Shown piece after piece: positions 43,582 through 53,797 of a stretch of DNA of 64,000 nucleotides. How positions within the stretch are numbered: position 1 is the stretch's first letter; each line of letters opens with the position of its first letter. The DNA comes from Sphingopyxis sp. JAI128 (GTDB lineage Bacteria; Pseudomonadota; Alphaproteobacteria; Sphingomonadales; Sphingomonadaceae). Position numbers and translations under genes: made by a program. The notes beneath the pieces were generated by a model. The model did no database searches. It was not told where the DNA came from and saw only the letters and a list, made by a program, of their open reading frames with translations. Where the stretch lies: positions 434,001-498,000 of the forward strand of contig NZ_JACHDA010000003.1 in assembly GCF_014207235.1 (NCBI RefSeq), written 5' to 3'.

Positions 43582-46413
43582 ATGAAATCATCTTCCCTTC
43601 GTGCTGCCCATTTTCTGCGTAGCAGCGCCCTCGGCGTATCGATCGCCATGGCCGCGATCGCGGCGCCCGCCTACGCTCAGGATGCACCCGCCGACACTGC
43701 GGCCGACGACAGCGATGATACCCCGATCATCGTCACCGCGCAGGGCCGTTCGCAGCTCCTGTCCGACGTCCCAGTCGCGATTTCGGCGGTCAGCGCCGAA
43801 ACCCTCCAGAACAGCGGGGCGAACGACATCCGCCAACTGAACCAGGTGGCCCCGTCGCTGCTCGTGTCGTCGACGGGTTCGGAAGCCAATGGGTCGGCGC
43901 GTATCCGCGGCATCGGCACGGTCGGCGACAACCCCGGCCTCGAAAGCTCGGTCCCCGTGTTCATCGACGGCGTCTATCGCTCGCGTTCAGGCATCGGCCT
44001 CAACGAACTCGGTGAAATCGACCGCATCGAAGTGCAGCGCGGCCCGCAGGGCACGCTCGGCGGCCGCAACTCGTCCGCTGGCCTCATCAGCATTTATTCG
44101 AAAAAGCCCGATTTCCAGTTCGGCGCCACGGGTGAGGTCACCTATGGCAATTATGACTATTGGCGACTGGGCGGCAGCGTCACCGGGCCGATCGGGGACA
44201 CGCTCGCTGCGCGCCTCGACGGTGTGTGGGTCAAGCGCGACGGCTTCTACAACGACGTTAACAACGACCGCGACGTCAACAATCGCGACCGCTATTTCCT
44301 GCGCGGGCAATTGCTGTTCGAACCGACCGATGCGCTGTCAGTCCGACTGATCGCCGATTATACCTATCGTGACGAGGAATGCTGCGCGGCAACCTATGTC
44401 GGCCCGACGGTCAATCCCTATATCGGCAATCTCAACACCCCGAGCCCGACCGGCACGCCGACGCCGACCACGAACAATATCATCCGCGTGCTCACCGATC
44501 TTGGCCAGCCGCTGTCGGCATTCAACCAGGGCTATAGCCGCGACATTTCGGTCACTCCGGGGCGCAGCTTTGCCGGCAAGACCAAGGATTACGGATTCTC
44601 GGGCCAGATCGATTATGATTTCGGCGGCGCGACGCTGACCTCAATCACGGCGTACCGCGAATATCGGTCGAGCCAGGCGGGCGACGTCGATTATGGCGCC
44701 GTCGACATCCTCTATCGCGCACCCGATGCCGACGCCTATCGCCAGTTCCACACCTTTACCCAGGAACTGCGCCTGCAAGGCGAAGCCTTCGACGGCAAGC
44801 TCGACTGGCTCGTTGGCGGTTTCTATGCCGACGAAAAGCTGCGCGTGCGCGACAATCTGCGTTTCGGTGAAGATTATGGCCGCTTCGCCGCCTGCCGCCT
44901 CATTTCGGGCACACCTCTGTCGGGCCTCTATTCGCCGACGAGCCCCGCCTGCGTGGCGCCGTTCGCGGCGCCCGGCGTGCCCGGCCTAGCCGCGATTGCG
45001 GCCGCGAACGGCGCATCGGGGCCGGATATCGTCGCCGCGCTGACCGCGCTCGACGGGCTTAGCGACCTTGGCAGCATCAACGACGTCTATCGCCAGAACG
45101 GCAAGAATTGGGCTCTGTTCACGCACAATATCTTCCACATCACCGACAAGCTCGATTTCACCTTCGGCGTCCGCTACACAAACGACAAGAAGAAGTTCTC
45201 GGCGACCTTCACCAACGACAATACTGTCTGCACCACGGTCCAGGGCCTCGTGCTCGACGACCTGACCCAGCCCGAAATCCCTGGGACCGCTGACAATCTG
45301 GCCCGCGCCGTCGCGGGCGGGCTGATCGGCCTGGCCTGTCAGGGCAATTCGACCGCGGAGCTCAACAATGTGTCGATCCGCGACAAGCGGAGCGAGGACG
45401 AATGGACCGGCACCGCAATCCTGTCGTACAAGCCGGTCGACGACCTGATGGTCTATGCCAGCTATTCGCGCGGTTACAAGGCGGGCGGGTTCAACCTCGA
45501 CCGATCGGCGCTCAAATCGCCGATCCTGCCTTTCGGCGCGGTCGGCGGAGCGCAGGCGCTGGTCGGCAATCTGCAGTTCGACCCCGAAAAGGTCGACAGC
45601 TATGAAATCGGTGCCAAATATGCGACCGGCCCGTTCAGCCTAGGCCTGACGCTGTTCCGCTCGGACTTCTCGAGCTTCCAGCTCAACACGTTCAACGGCA
45701 CCGTCTTCCTTGTTCAGAACGTCAATGGCTGCGACAGCGACCTGAATGGCGGCGATCGTGACCAGAGCAAGTTCGCCGGGGCGCCGAACTATAATGCTGC
45801 AGCCGCCACTACTGGCGCCTGCCCTACCGACGACGTCAGCCATGGCGTTCGTTCGGAGGGCTTCGAGCTCGAAGCCTCGCTCGTCCCGGCGCGCAACTTC
45901 CGCATGACCGCGGGTCTGACCTATGCGAAGACCAAATATCGCGATCAGCTGGTCGGCAATAATTCGGGCGCCCCGCTCGATCAGGCGCTGCGCCTGCTGC
46001 CCGGCAACAATCTGTCGAACGCCCCTGAACTGGTCGCAACCGGCAGCGTCGCCTGGACGCCCGATATCGGGAGCAGCGGACTTTCGGGCCTCGTCTACCT
46101 CGACGGCCGCATGACCAGCGACTATAATACAGGATCGGACCTGTTCCCGCAAAAGGCGCAGGACGGTTACGCGATCTTCAACGCGCGCATCGGTATTCGC
46201 GGCCCCGACGAGAAATGGGGCATCGAATTCTGGGGGCAGAATATCTTCAACAAACAATATGCCCAGGTCGCGTTCAACTCACCCTTCCAGGAAGGCGCGA
46301 CGTCATCGGGCACGGCCTTTGCCGACCCGCAATATCCGGGCGGCCGCCAGATCTTCTCGCAGTTCCTTGCCGAACCCAGAACCTATGGCGTGACGCTGCG
46401 CGGCAAGTTCTAA
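43582..46413 (+). CDS. TonB-dependent receptor (tandem paralogue 1)
   Basis: A 943-residue outer-membrane receptor with a signal peptide (AMAAIAAPAYAQ, cleavage near residue 33), a TonB-box-like TPIIVTAQGRS, and a plug with ARIRGIGTVGDNPGLESSVPVF and IEVQRGPQGTLGGRNSSAG. The barrel ends in RTYGVTLRGKF. I chose the ATG at 43582 behind GAGAGGAG; the frame opens 26 codons earlier without a signal. It is clearly paralogous to the receptor at 46626-49355 (shared plug, TYGNYDYWRL and LRLQGEAFDGKLDWLVGG). It has its own terminator. The substrate is unknown. Confidence 0.93.
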   Translation: MKSSSLRAAHFLRSSALGVSIAMAAIAAPAYAQDAPADTAADDSDDTPIIVTAQGRSQLLSDVPVAISAVSAETLQNSGANDIRQLNQVAPSLLVSSTGSEANGSARIRGIGTVGDNPGLESSVPVFIDGVYRSRSGIGLNELGEIDRIEVQRGPQGTLGGRNSSAGLISIYSKKPDFQFGATGEVTYGNYDYWRLGGSVTGPIGDTLAARLDGVWVKRDGFYNDVNNDRDVNNRDRYFLRGQLLFEPTDALSVRLIADYTYRDEECCAATYVGPTVNPYIGNLNTPSPTGTPTPTTNNIIRVLTDLGQPLSAFNQGYSRDISVTPGRSFAGKTKDYGFSGQIDYDFGGATLTSITAYREYRSSQAGDVDYGAVDILYRAPDADAYRQFHTFTQELRLQGEAFDGKLDWLVGGFYADEKLRVRDNLRFGEDYGRFAACRLISGTPLSGLYSPTSPACVAPFAAPGVPGLAAIAAANGASGPDIVAALTALDGLSDLGSINDVYRQNGKNWALFTHNIFHITDKLDFTFGVRYTNDKKKFSATFTNDNTVCTTVQGLVLDDLTQPEIPGTADNLARAVAGGLIGLACQGNSTAELNNVSIRDKRSEDEWTGTAILSYKPVDDLMVYASYSRGYKAGGFNLDRSALKSPILPFGAVGGAQALVGNLQFDPEKVDSYEIGAKYATGPFSLGLTLFRSDFSSFQLNTFNGTVFLVQNVNGCDSDLNGGDRDQSKFAGAPNYNAAAATTGACPTDDVSHGVRSEGFELEASLVPARNFRMTAGLTYAKTKYRDQLVGNNSGAPLDQALRLLPGNNLSNAPELVATGSVAWTPDIGSSGLSGLVYLDGRMTSDYNTGSDLFPQKAQDGYAIFNARIGIRGPDEKWGIEFWGQNIFNKQYAQVAFNSPFQEGATSSGTAFADPQYPGGRQIFSQFLAEPRTYGVTLRGKF

Positions 46414-46437
46414 AAACCGCCGCATCGGCTAAATCCG

Positions 46438-46472
46438 GGGGCGGGACAGGCAATGTCCCGCCCCTTTCTTTT
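46438..46472 (+). terminator. Rho-independent terminator after receptor 1
   Basis: A perfect 11-base stem GGGGCGGGACA (46438-46448) / TGTCCCGCCCC (46454-46464), loop GGCAA, followed by TTTCTTTT. It separates the two tandem receptor genes, so the second one should have its own promoter in 46473-46610. Confidence 0.92.
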
Positions 46473-46625
46473 GCCCGGCAAAGTCAACCCGTCACTTCTG
46501 ACAGCTGTGGCACAAAAGCCGCGCCCTTTCGGGAATGACGTTACGGCATGGCGCCGCGGTGGTGACAGACGCCCGCAGCATGATAGCCTTCGCTTCAAAT
46601 ATAATAGGAAGAGGAGGGCCTGTTC

Positions 46626-49355
46626 ATGAACCATCATGCCTATCGTGCCGCTTGCCTGCTGCGCTCGGGCGCCGCCGGCCTGTCGCTCGTCGCCTCGCTG
46701 GCGGCGGCGCCGGCCATGGCGCAGGATGCCGTCGGCGCCGAAAGCGAAGACAGCACCATCATCGTTACCGCGACGCGCCGCAGCGAGGCGCTGTCCGACG
46801 TGCCGATCGCCGTCTCGGCGGTCACCGGCGAGACGCTCGAAAAGAGCGGCGCGACCGACGTGCGCGCGCTGGGGCAGGTCGCGCCGTCATTGCTCGTGTC
46901 GGGCGCTACGAGCGAGGTCAATTTCACCGCGCGCATCCGCGGCATCGGCACCGTCGGCGAAAACCCCGGCCTCGAAAGCTCGGTCGGATTGTTCATCGAT
47001 GGCGTCTACCGCAGCCGCACGGGCGTCGGCCTGTCCGAACTCGGCGATATCGAACGCGTCGAAGTGCTGCGTGGCCCGCAGGGCACGCTGTTCGGCCGCA
47101 ATTCGACCGCGGGACTGATCAACATCGTCACCAAAGGTCCCGACCTGTCGGCGTTCGGCGCCAAGGGATCACTGTCCTACGGCAATTATGATTATTGGCG
47201 CGTCGACGGCATGGTCAACGCCCCGCTGGGCGACAAGGCCGCGGTGCGGATCGACGGCGTGTGGCAGCAACGCGACGGGTTCATCCGAAACGTCACCTTG
47301 GGCGAGGGCGACATCAACGACCGCGACCGCTGGCTGGCCAAAGGCCAGTTGTTGCTCGAACCGACGGAGAATATCACGTTGCGGCTGATCGCCGACTATA
47401 GCGAGCGCAAGGAAAATTGCTGCGGCGGCGTGTTGTTGGGTCCCGTTCGCAACCTGACGCGCGGCGCCGACGGTTTCCCCGTCGCCTCACCGAATACGCT
47501 GCTCCCGCTGCTGCAATTGCTCGGCGCCAATCACCAGGTCCCGTCGCAGGGGACGAGCTTCATCCGCCAGCAGGCGACGACGCCCGGGGTGGACTACCGG
47601 TCGGATACCAAGGACTGGGGCGTTTCGGGTGAACTCAACTGGGATTTCGGCGGCGCGACGCTGACCTCGATCACCGCCTATCGCGACTACAAGAATGCGC
47701 AGGGACAGGACGCCGATTACAGCGCGCTCGACATCTTGCGCCGCACCGACCTCGACCGCCGTTTCCGCCTGTTCACGCAGGAATTGCGGCTGCAGGGCGA
47801 AGCCTTCGACGGGCGGCTCGATTGGCTCGTCGGGGGCTATTACGCCACCGAGAAACTCGATGTCGACGACGACATCAAATATGGAGCCGATTACCAGCGT
47901 TACGCCAATTGTCTGGCGGCGGCGACGCTGGCACCGGCGCTGCTGAACCCCGCGTCGGCGACCTGTTCGAACCTGCCCGCGGCGAATTTCCCCGGTTTCC
48001 AGGGGATCGCCGCGCTGCTCGGCGCCGCACCGCTGAACGGCACGGGCAACAATGGATCGACCTTTGCGCAGCGCAGCACCAACTATGCCGTGTTCACCCA
48101 CAACAGCTTCGACATCGTCGAGGATGTGCTGACGCTGACCGTCGGCGCGCGCTATACGCACGAAAAGAAGACGCTGGCGGGCGACGCCAATTTCACCAAC
48201 ACGCTCTGCCCCGCGATCGTCAATTCGTCGTTGCAGGCGCTCGCCAGCCTCGCCTGCGTGATCAACGGCACTGCGCCCGACATCGTGCGCGGCGCACCGG
48301 GCACGAAATTCAGCGAGGGCCAGTGGACGGGCACCGCGGTGCTCAGCTGGAAACCCGACCCGGCATGGCTGATCTATGGATCGGCATCGAAGGGCTACAA
48401 GGCGGGGGGCTTCAACCTCGACTATTCGGCACTCGACCGGCCGTGCAGCACCACCGCCGGGTCCGATGCGCAGGATGCCGCCTGCGTCGCGGCGCTGGCA
48501 CGGCCCGCGAACACGTCGGGCAATGGACGCCCCGAGGCGAGCGACCTGCAGTTCGCGAGCGAAAAGGTCGATGCCTATGAATTCGGCGTCAAATGGGACG
48601 GACCTGGGATCGACGTCAACCTCGCCGCCTTTTGGCAGGAATATAGCAATTACCAGCTCAACACCTTCAACGGTATCAATTTCGAAGTGACGAATATCCA
48701 GGCGTGCAAGGACGATCTGGGAACCGGGCCGATCGACAATAGCGCCGCCACCGGAGCCTGCCCGTCCGACCGGCTGAAGCCCGGCGTCGTTGCCAAGGGG
48801 TTCGAGATCGAGACATTCATCCGTCCCGCGCGCTACCTGTCGGTCAATATGGGGCTGACCTATGTCGACACGCTCTATCGCCGCAACCTTGTGGGGACCG
48901 GCGGGCGGCCGCTGTCGCCGGTGCTGTTCCAGCTTCCCGGCCGCGGCGTGTCGAACGCCGCCAAATATGTCGCGACGGCGGGGATCAGTTGGACGCCGCC
49001 GGTCGGCTCGTCGGGGATGAGCGCGCTCGTCTATCTCGACACGCGCCTGCAGGGCGACACCAACACCGGATCGAACCTCGACGTCGAAAAGATCCAGGAC
49101 GGTTTCGCCGTCTTTAACGGCCGCATCGGTCTTTACGGCCGCGATCGCCGCTGGGGGATCGAGCTGTGGGGACAGAATCTGTTCAACAAGCGCTATTACC
49201 AGATCGGCGCCGACATGCCGCTACAGGGATCGAACAGCTTCCGATCGGTCGCGGCCCCGGCGGCGCTGGGCTTCCCCGCGACCGCGAACAAATTGTTCGT
49301 CGGCTTCCCCGGCGAACCGCGCACCTATGGCGTGACGCTGCGCGGCCAGTTCTGA
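46626..49355 (+). CDS. TonB-dependent receptor (tandem paralogue 2)
   Basis: A 909-residue outer-membrane receptor paralogous to the one just upstream. It has a signal peptide (ASLAAAPAMAQ, cleavage near residue 33), a TonB-box-like STIIVTATRRS, and a plug with ARIRGIGTVGENPGLESSVGLF and VEVLRGPQGTLFGRNSTAGLINI. The barrel ends in RTYGVTLRGQF. GAGGAG precedes the ATG at about ten bases. The two receptors share the plug and barrel ends but differ in the outer loops, as expected when ligand range has diverged. No dedicated transporter or enzyme gene lies beside them. Confidence 0.94.
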   Translation: MNHHAYRAACLLRSGAAGLSLVASLAAAPAMAQDAVGAESEDSTIIVTATRRSEALSDVPIAVSAVTGETLEKSGATDVRALGQVAPSLLVSGATSEVNFTARIRGIGTVGENPGLESSVGLFIDGVYRSRTGVGLSELGDIERVEVLRGPQGTLFGRNSTAGLINIVTKGPDLSAFGAKGSLSYGNYDYWRVDGMVNAPLGDKAAVRIDGVWQQRDGFIRNVTLGEGDINDRDRWLAKGQLLLEPTENITLRLIADYSERKENCCGGVLLGPVRNLTRGADGFPVASPNTLLPLLQLLGANHQVPSQGTSFIRQQATTPGVDYRSDTKDWGVSGELNWDFGGATLTSITAYRDYKNAQGQDADYSALDILRRTDLDRRFRLFTQELRLQGEAFDGRLDWLVGGYYATEKLDVDDDIKYGADYQRYANCLAAATLAPALLNPASATCSNLPAANFPGFQGIAALLGAAPLNGTGNNGSTFAQRSTNYAVFTHNSFDIVEDVLTLTVGARYTHEKKTLAGDANFTNTLCPAIVNSSLQALASLACVINGTAPDIVRGAPGTKFSEGQWTGTAVLSWKPDPAWLIYGSASKGYKAGGFNLDYSALDRPCSTTAGSDAQDAACVAALARPANTSGNGRPEASDLQFASEKVDAYEFGVKWDGPGIDVNLAAFWQEYSNYQLNTFNGINFEVTNIQACKDDLGTGPIDNSAATGACPSDRLKPGVVAKGFEIETFIRPARYLSVNMGLTYVDTLYRRNLVGTGGRPLSPVLFQLPGRGVSNAAKYVATAGISWTPPVGSSGMSALVYLDTRLQGDTNTGSNLDVEKIQDGFAVFNGRIGLYGRDRRWGIELWGQNLFNKRYYQIGADMPLQGSNSFRSVAAPAALGFPATANKLFVGFPGEPRTYGVTLRGQF

Positions 49356-49392
49356 TCGACCTCTCCCCCTCTTCCTTGCGGGAGGGGAACCG

Positions 49393-49430
49393 GGCCTGCC
49401 GCGACCGGGCACTGTCGCGGCAGGCCTTTC
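49393..49430 (+). terminator. Hairpin terminator after receptor 2
   Basis: Stem GGCCTGCCGCGAC (49393-49405) pairs with GTCGCGGCAGGCC (49414-49426), followed by TTTC. The T tract is short, but the 13-base stem is perfect. Confidence 0.8.
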
Positions 49431-49490
49431 GGATTGGGGTCGATGCGAGGCAATGGCGGCTTTGGGGTTAGCTGCGGTCAAAAGCCGACC

Positions 49491-50522
49491 TTACCGGGCC
49501 CGTGCAGCCTGATGCGCGATGTCGGTCATCAGCTTGCGAAAGAGCACGGCACCCGCGGTTCCCGATGCCTTGAGCGCACGTTCGCAATCGAGGAGCCGGC
49601 TCATCAACCGCGCGATGCGCAGCGAATCCCAGATGTGGAGCTGTGCGGTCACCGCGTCGCGCTCTTTCCAGAAAATGCCGCTCGTGCGTGCTGAGACGAC
49701 CGTCGCGGGATGCGCGCCGGCATCGACTTCGGCGCGCAGGCGCGCAAGTGCGGCCGCCCGGATCGCCAACGCGCGGATAATACGGATCTCGGCGACGCCC
49801 ACAGCCGCAGCAGTGGTCAACATCGCCGGAAGATCGCGCACCTTGCCGCCCAGCGCGACGTTGATGCATTCGCTGACATCCTCTTCGTGCGTCGCGGCGC
49901 CCAGTGCGGCGATATCGGCGGCGGTCACCTGCCGCTGGCGGTCGGGCGCGGCGTCGAGATAGAGTGCAATCTTCTCGATCTCGCGGCGCATCAGCGCTTG
50001 GTCGCCCGAAACAAGGTCGACGAGCAGCTGAGCCTCGGCATGAGCGATGCGCAGCCCCTGATCCTGGCCCGCCGCCATCGCGATGCCGACCAGCGCACGC
50101 CGGTCGGGCTGATAGCAGATCGCGGCGACGGCATGGTCCGACGCTTCGACCAGTTTGACCAGTTTCGACTTGGCGGTAACCGACGCGCCGGTCGCGATCA
50201 CAGGGTTGATCGCGGTTTCGGCGGCGAGCAGCGCTTCGACCGCGGCAAGGCTGTCGTCGCCGCTGCCCGCGAGTTCGAGCCGGATGACGCGCGCGGACGA
50301 GAACAGCGACATCGAGGCGGCTTCCGCCGCGAGCAGCGACGGATCTTGCGACAGTTGCGCCCCCGTCACGCCGACACGTTCGGCGTCCCGACCCGCCAGC
50401 GCGACCAAATGGCTCGCGACGGCTTCCATCGTCGCCTCGTCGGGGCCCGTGAGCAGCGCGAAGCGGACGGCGGGATCGAGCCGCGACTGGCGTTCAAAGT
50501 CGGCGGGTTTGACCGTTTTCAT
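49491..50522 (-). CDS. holA: DNA polymerase III subunit delta
   Basis: The clamp-loader delta subunit, which opens the beta clamp. The 343-residue product has the delta-family beginning FALLTGPDEATMEAVASHLV (about 21-40), a middle SGDQALMRREIEKIALYL (typical E-x-E-K-L-like region) and a C-terminal collar domain. I chose the ATG at 50522; the long upstream extension is a shadow of lptE. It starts five bases after lptE, completing the order DUF3576-leuS-lptE-holA that is conserved in alphaproteobacteria. Confidence 0.93.
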   Translation of the reverse strand: MKTVKPADFERQSRLDPAVRFALLTGPDEATMEAVASHLVALAGRDAERVGVTGAQLSQDPSLLAAEAASMSLFSSARVIRLELAGSGDDSLAAVEALLAAETAINPVIATGASVTAKSKLVKLVEASDHAVAAICYQPDRRALVGIAMAAGQDQGLRIAHAEAQLLVDLVSGDQALMRREIEKIALYLDAAPDRQRQVTAADIAALGAATHEEDVSECINVALGGKVRDLPAMLTTAAAVGVAEIRIIRALAIRAAALARLRAEVDAGAHPATVVSARTSGIFWKERDAVTAQLHIWDSLRIARLMSRLLDCERALKASGTAGAVLFRKLMTDIAHQAARAR

Positions 50523-50527
50523 ACCCG

Positions 50528-51076
50528 CTAGGGGTTCGTGGCGGGCGCCGGAGTCGCCTGTTCCGCGGCGGCGCCGCCGCGGTTCGCGAAGACCGCAAGC
50601 CGAGTCACGATCTGGTCGGCGACCGCCGAGGCGAGGCGTTCGAGCGCCGAGGATTCGGCGGCGATCGTTGCATATTCGCTGCCCACCACATCGATCCCCG
50701 CGTCCGAGAAGGCCGTTGCATCGAGCACCACTTCGCCCGAAGCCGCGTCGACGAGCTGGTAGCGCGCGCGCAGTGTTCGCCGTTCGCGTGTCACCGCATC
50801 GTCGGCACGGACGCCAAAACCCGTGATCGAATCCTCGAGCCGGACATCGAGCCGCAGCCGCTTGCCCGCGCCGTGCCCGCCCTGTGCCGCCTCCAGCCGG
50901 TCGCGCAGCGCGTTGCGCACGAGCCAGCCCGAATGCCCCTCGATCGGCGCGACGTCGACGTCGGCGAGCACCGTCGCCACCGCCCCCTTGCTGCCGTTCG
51001 CGTAAAGTGGCCGCAGCCCGCAACCGCCGAGCATCAGCGAAGCGGCGACGAGCGAGGAGAGGAGGAGGCTGCGCAT
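50528..51076 (-). CDS. lptE: LPS-assembly lipoprotein LptE
   Basis: A 182-residue outer-membrane lipoprotein that plugs LptD and helps place lipopolysaccharide in the outer leaflet. The signal and lipobox are SLLLSSLVAASLMLGGC (cysteine near residue 19), followed by GLRPLYA, the usual LptE start, and a small mixed alpha-beta domain with RYQLVDAASGEVVLDATA. I chose the ATG at 51076; a TTG three codons earlier is possible. Its place between leuS and holA is the conserved alphaproteobacterial arrangement. Confidence 0.9.
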   Translation of the reverse strand: MRSLLLSSLVAASLMLGGCGLRPLYANGSKGAVATVLADVDVAPIEGHSGWLVRNALRDRLEAAQGGHGAGKRLRLDVRLEDSITGFGVRADDAVTRERRTLRARYQLVDAASGEVVLDATAFSDAGIDVVGSEYATIAAESSALERLASAVADQIVTRLAVFANRGGAAAEQATPAPATNP

Positions 51077-51099
51077 CTTAAACAATATTGACCCTTATC

Positions 51100-51179
51100 C
51101 CGTTCGTGTCGAGCGAAGTCGAGAAACCCCGAAGGCACGAACGAACGATGAGCATCTCGACTTCGCTCGATGCGAACGG
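51100..51179. repeat. Inverted repeat, copy 2 of the TCGAGCGAAGTCGAGA family
   Basis: Arms 51100-51124 (CGTTCGTGTCGAGCGAAGTC) and 51155-51179 (ACTTCGCTCGATGCGAACGG) are near reverse complements and match the element at 9611-9690. It fills the 118 bases between leuS and lptE, so it lies inside the operon transcript and could fold there. Confidence 0.87.
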
Positions 51180-51194
51180 AAATCGGGATGCCAT

Positions 51195-53744
51195 TTACGG
51201 AACGATATTCACCAAACGGTCGGGTACCACAATCACCTTCTTGGGCGCCGCGCCCGCGAGCAATTCGACGATGCGCGGTCGCGCGAGCGCGGCGGCTTCG
51301 GTCGAAGCCTTGTCGAGGCCCTTGGCGATCGTCATCGTGTCGCGCAGCTTGCCCGCCATCTGGATCGCAATTGTCACCTCGTCATCGACGAGCAGTTCCG
51401 GATCGGCGACGGGCCATGCGGCGTCGGCGATCATCGCGGTCGTGCGCTGGCTTGTCGGCAGCGCCGCCCACGCCTCTTCGGCGAGGTGCGGCAGCATCGG
51501 CGCAACGAGCAGGATCAAGGTGCGGCACGCCTGGGCGCGGGTCGCCGAGGGCGGTGCCTTTTCGATGTCGTTCGCGAGCGCGTGGATTTTCGCCACCGCC
51601 TTGTTGAAGCCGAGCGCTTCGACGTCGGCGGCGACCCCCGCGATCGTCTGGTGCAGCTTGCGTGCGAGCGCCTTGTCCTCGCCGCCGTCGCCGATATTTT
51701 CGGTATCGCCGAACAGGCGCCACAACCGCTGGACGAAGCGCCATGCGCCCTCGATGCCCGCCTCGCTCCACGGCAGGTCGCGCTCGGGTGGGCTGTCGGA
51801 CAGCATGAACCAGCGCGCGGCGTCGGCGCCATATTGGTCGAGGATCGCGTCGGGATCGACGACATTCTTCTTCGACTTCGACATTTTGATCACGCGGCCG
51901 ATGTCGACCGGCGCGCCGTCGGCGGCCAGCGTCGCGCCGTCGGCGCTGCGCTCGATCTCGTCCGGCGTGAAAAAGACCGGCGGTTGGCCTTCGCCCTGCG
52001 CACGGCTGTATGTTTCGTGCGTCACCATGCCCTGCGTGAACAGGCTGGCGAAGGGCTCCTTGATGTCGATCATGCCGAGCTTGTTGAGCGCGCGCGTCCA
52101 GAAGCGCGCGTAGAGCAGGTGAAGGATCGCATGCTCGATGCCGCCGATATATTGATCGACGGGCAGCCAGCGGCGGATCACCTCGGGATCGAAGGGCTTG
52201 TCCGAGGGCGCACTGGCGAAGCGCAGGAAATACCAGGAGGAATCGACGAAGGTATCGAGCGTGTCGGTCTCGCGCACTGCTTCGCCGCCGCACGATGGGC
52301 AGGCGACATGTTTCCACGTCGGATGGCGGTCGAGCGGATTGCCGGGGACCGAGAAATCGGCGTCCTCGGGCAGCACGACGGGGAGCTGGCTCTTCGGCAC
52401 CGGCACCATTCCGCACGCCGCGCAATGGATGAACGGGATCGGGGTGCCCCAATAGCGCTGCCGCGAGACGCCCCAGTCGCGCAGGCGCCACACGGTCGTG
52501 CCCTTGCCCCAGCCTTCATGCTCGGCGCGCGCGATGACGGCGGCTTTCGCCTCCTCGATCGTCATGCCGTCGAGGAAGTGACTATTCACGAGGCGACCGG
52601 CCCCCGTGTAGGCTTCGGTTCCGGTGAAATGCTGTGCGGTCTCGTCACCCTCGGTGATGACGCGGTGGACGGGCAGCTCATATTTATGAGCGAAGTCGAG
52701 GTCGCGCTGGTCGTGCGCCGGGCAGCCGAAGATCGCGCCGGTGCCATAATCCATCAGCACATAGTTCACGACCCAGACGGGCAGGTGCCAGTTGGGATCG
52801 AGCGGATGCTCGACCGACAGACCCGTGTCGAAACCCAGCTTCTCAGCGGTGTCGATCTGCTCGGCGGCGGTGCCCTGGCGGCGGCATTCCTCGATGAAGG
52901 CGGCAAGGCGCGGTGCGTCCTTTGCCAGTTTCTCGGCGAGCGGGTGATCGGGCGAGATCGCCGCGAAGCTCGCGCCGTAAAGCGTGTCGGGGCGCGTCGT
53001 GAAGACGTCGAACCCCGGCCCGCCGCCGGCCATCTTGAAGCTGAACTCGAGCCCCTGCGACTTGCCGATCCAGTTTTCCTGCATCAGCCGGACCTTGTCG
53101 GGCCAGTTGTCGAGCGACCCCAGCCCTTCGAGCAATTCCTCGGCGAAATCGGTGATCTTCAGGAACCACTGCGACAATTTCTTCTTTTCGACCAGCGCGC
53201 CGGAACGCCAGCCGCGGCCGTCGATCACCTGCTCGTTCGCGAGCACGGTCATATCGACCGGGTCCCAGTTGACGTAGCTTTCCTTGCGCGTGACGAGGCC
53301 ATGGGCAAACAGGTCGAGGAACAGCGCCTGTTCCTGCCCGTAATAATCGGGCTCGCACGTCGCGAGTTCGCGGCTCCAGTCGATCGCGAGTCCCAGGCGC
53401 TTCAATTGCGCGCGCATCGCGGCGATATTATCGCGCGTCCAGCCGCCGGGGTGGACACCCTTTTCCATCGCGGCATTTTCGGCAGGCATGCCAAAGGCGT
53501 CCCAGCCCATCGGATGCAGCACATCGTGTCCAGTCATCCGCTTGAAGCGCGCCAGCACGTCGCCCATCGCATAGTTGCGGACGTGCCCCATATGGATACG
53601 CCCGGACGGATAGGGGAACATCTCTAGAATATAAGCCTTGGGGCGATCCTCACTATCGGTCGTGGCAAAGCTGTTCGCCGCCTCCCACGCCTTTTGCCAG
53701 CGGGCGTCGGCAGCGAGGGCGCCAAAGCGCGGTTCGCGGGTCAT
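51195..53744 (-). CDS. leuS: Leucyl-tRNA synthetase
   Basis: Class I synthetase that charges tRNA-Leu. The 849-residue product has the HIGH-type motif in [20 protein letters not shown] near residue 46, the editing domain insertion (about 220-420), the KMSKS loop in [15 protein letters not shown] (about 621-635) and the C-terminal anticodon-binding and tail domains. Length is normal. It is the second gene of the DUF3576-leuS-lptE-holA operon. Confidence 0.97.
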   Translation of the reverse strand: MTREPRFGALAADARWQKAWEAANSFATTDSEDRPKAYILEMFPYPSGRIHMGHVRNYAMGDVLARFKRMTGHDVLHPMGWDAFGMPAENAAMEKGVHPGGWTRDNIAAMRAQLKRLGLAIDWSRELATCEPDYYGQEQALFLDLFAHGLVTRKESYVNWDPVDMTVLANEQVIDGRGWRSGALVEKKKLSQWFLKITDFAEELLEGLGSLDNWPDKVRLMQENWIGKSQGLEFSFKMAGGGPGFDVFTTRPDTLYGASFAAISPDHPLAEKLAKDAPRLAAFIEECRRQGTAAEQIDTAEKLGFDTGLSVEHPLDPNWHLPVWVVNYVLMDYGTGAIFGCPAHDQRDLDFAHKYELPVHRVITEGDETAQHFTGTEAYTGAGRLVNSHFLDGMTIEEAKAAVIARAEHEGWGKGTTVWRLRDWGVSRQRYWGTPIPFIHCAACGMVPVPKSQLPVVLPEDADFSVPGNPLDRHPTWKHVACPSCGGEAVRETDTLDTFVDSSWYFLRFASAPSDKPFDPEVIRRWLPVDQYIGGIEHAILHLLYARFWTRALNKLGMIDIKEPFASLFTQGMVTHETYSRAQGEGQPPVFFTPDEIERSADGATLAADGAPVDIGRVIKMSKSKKNVVDPDAILDQYGADAARWFMLSDSPPERDLPWSEAGIEGAWRFVQRLWRLFGDTENIGDGGEDKALARKLHQTIAGVAADVEALGFNKAVAKIHALANDIEKAPPSATRAQACRTLILLVAPMLPHLAEEAWAALPTSQRTTAMIADAAWPVADPELLVDDEVTIAIQMAGKLRDTMTIAKGLDKASTEAAALARPRIVELLAGAAPKKVIVVPDRLVNIVP

Positions 53745-53797
53745 TCGTCGGTTACCCCGTTAGTCTCAATGGGCAGGCGCGCGTCCGCGCCGCCGGA

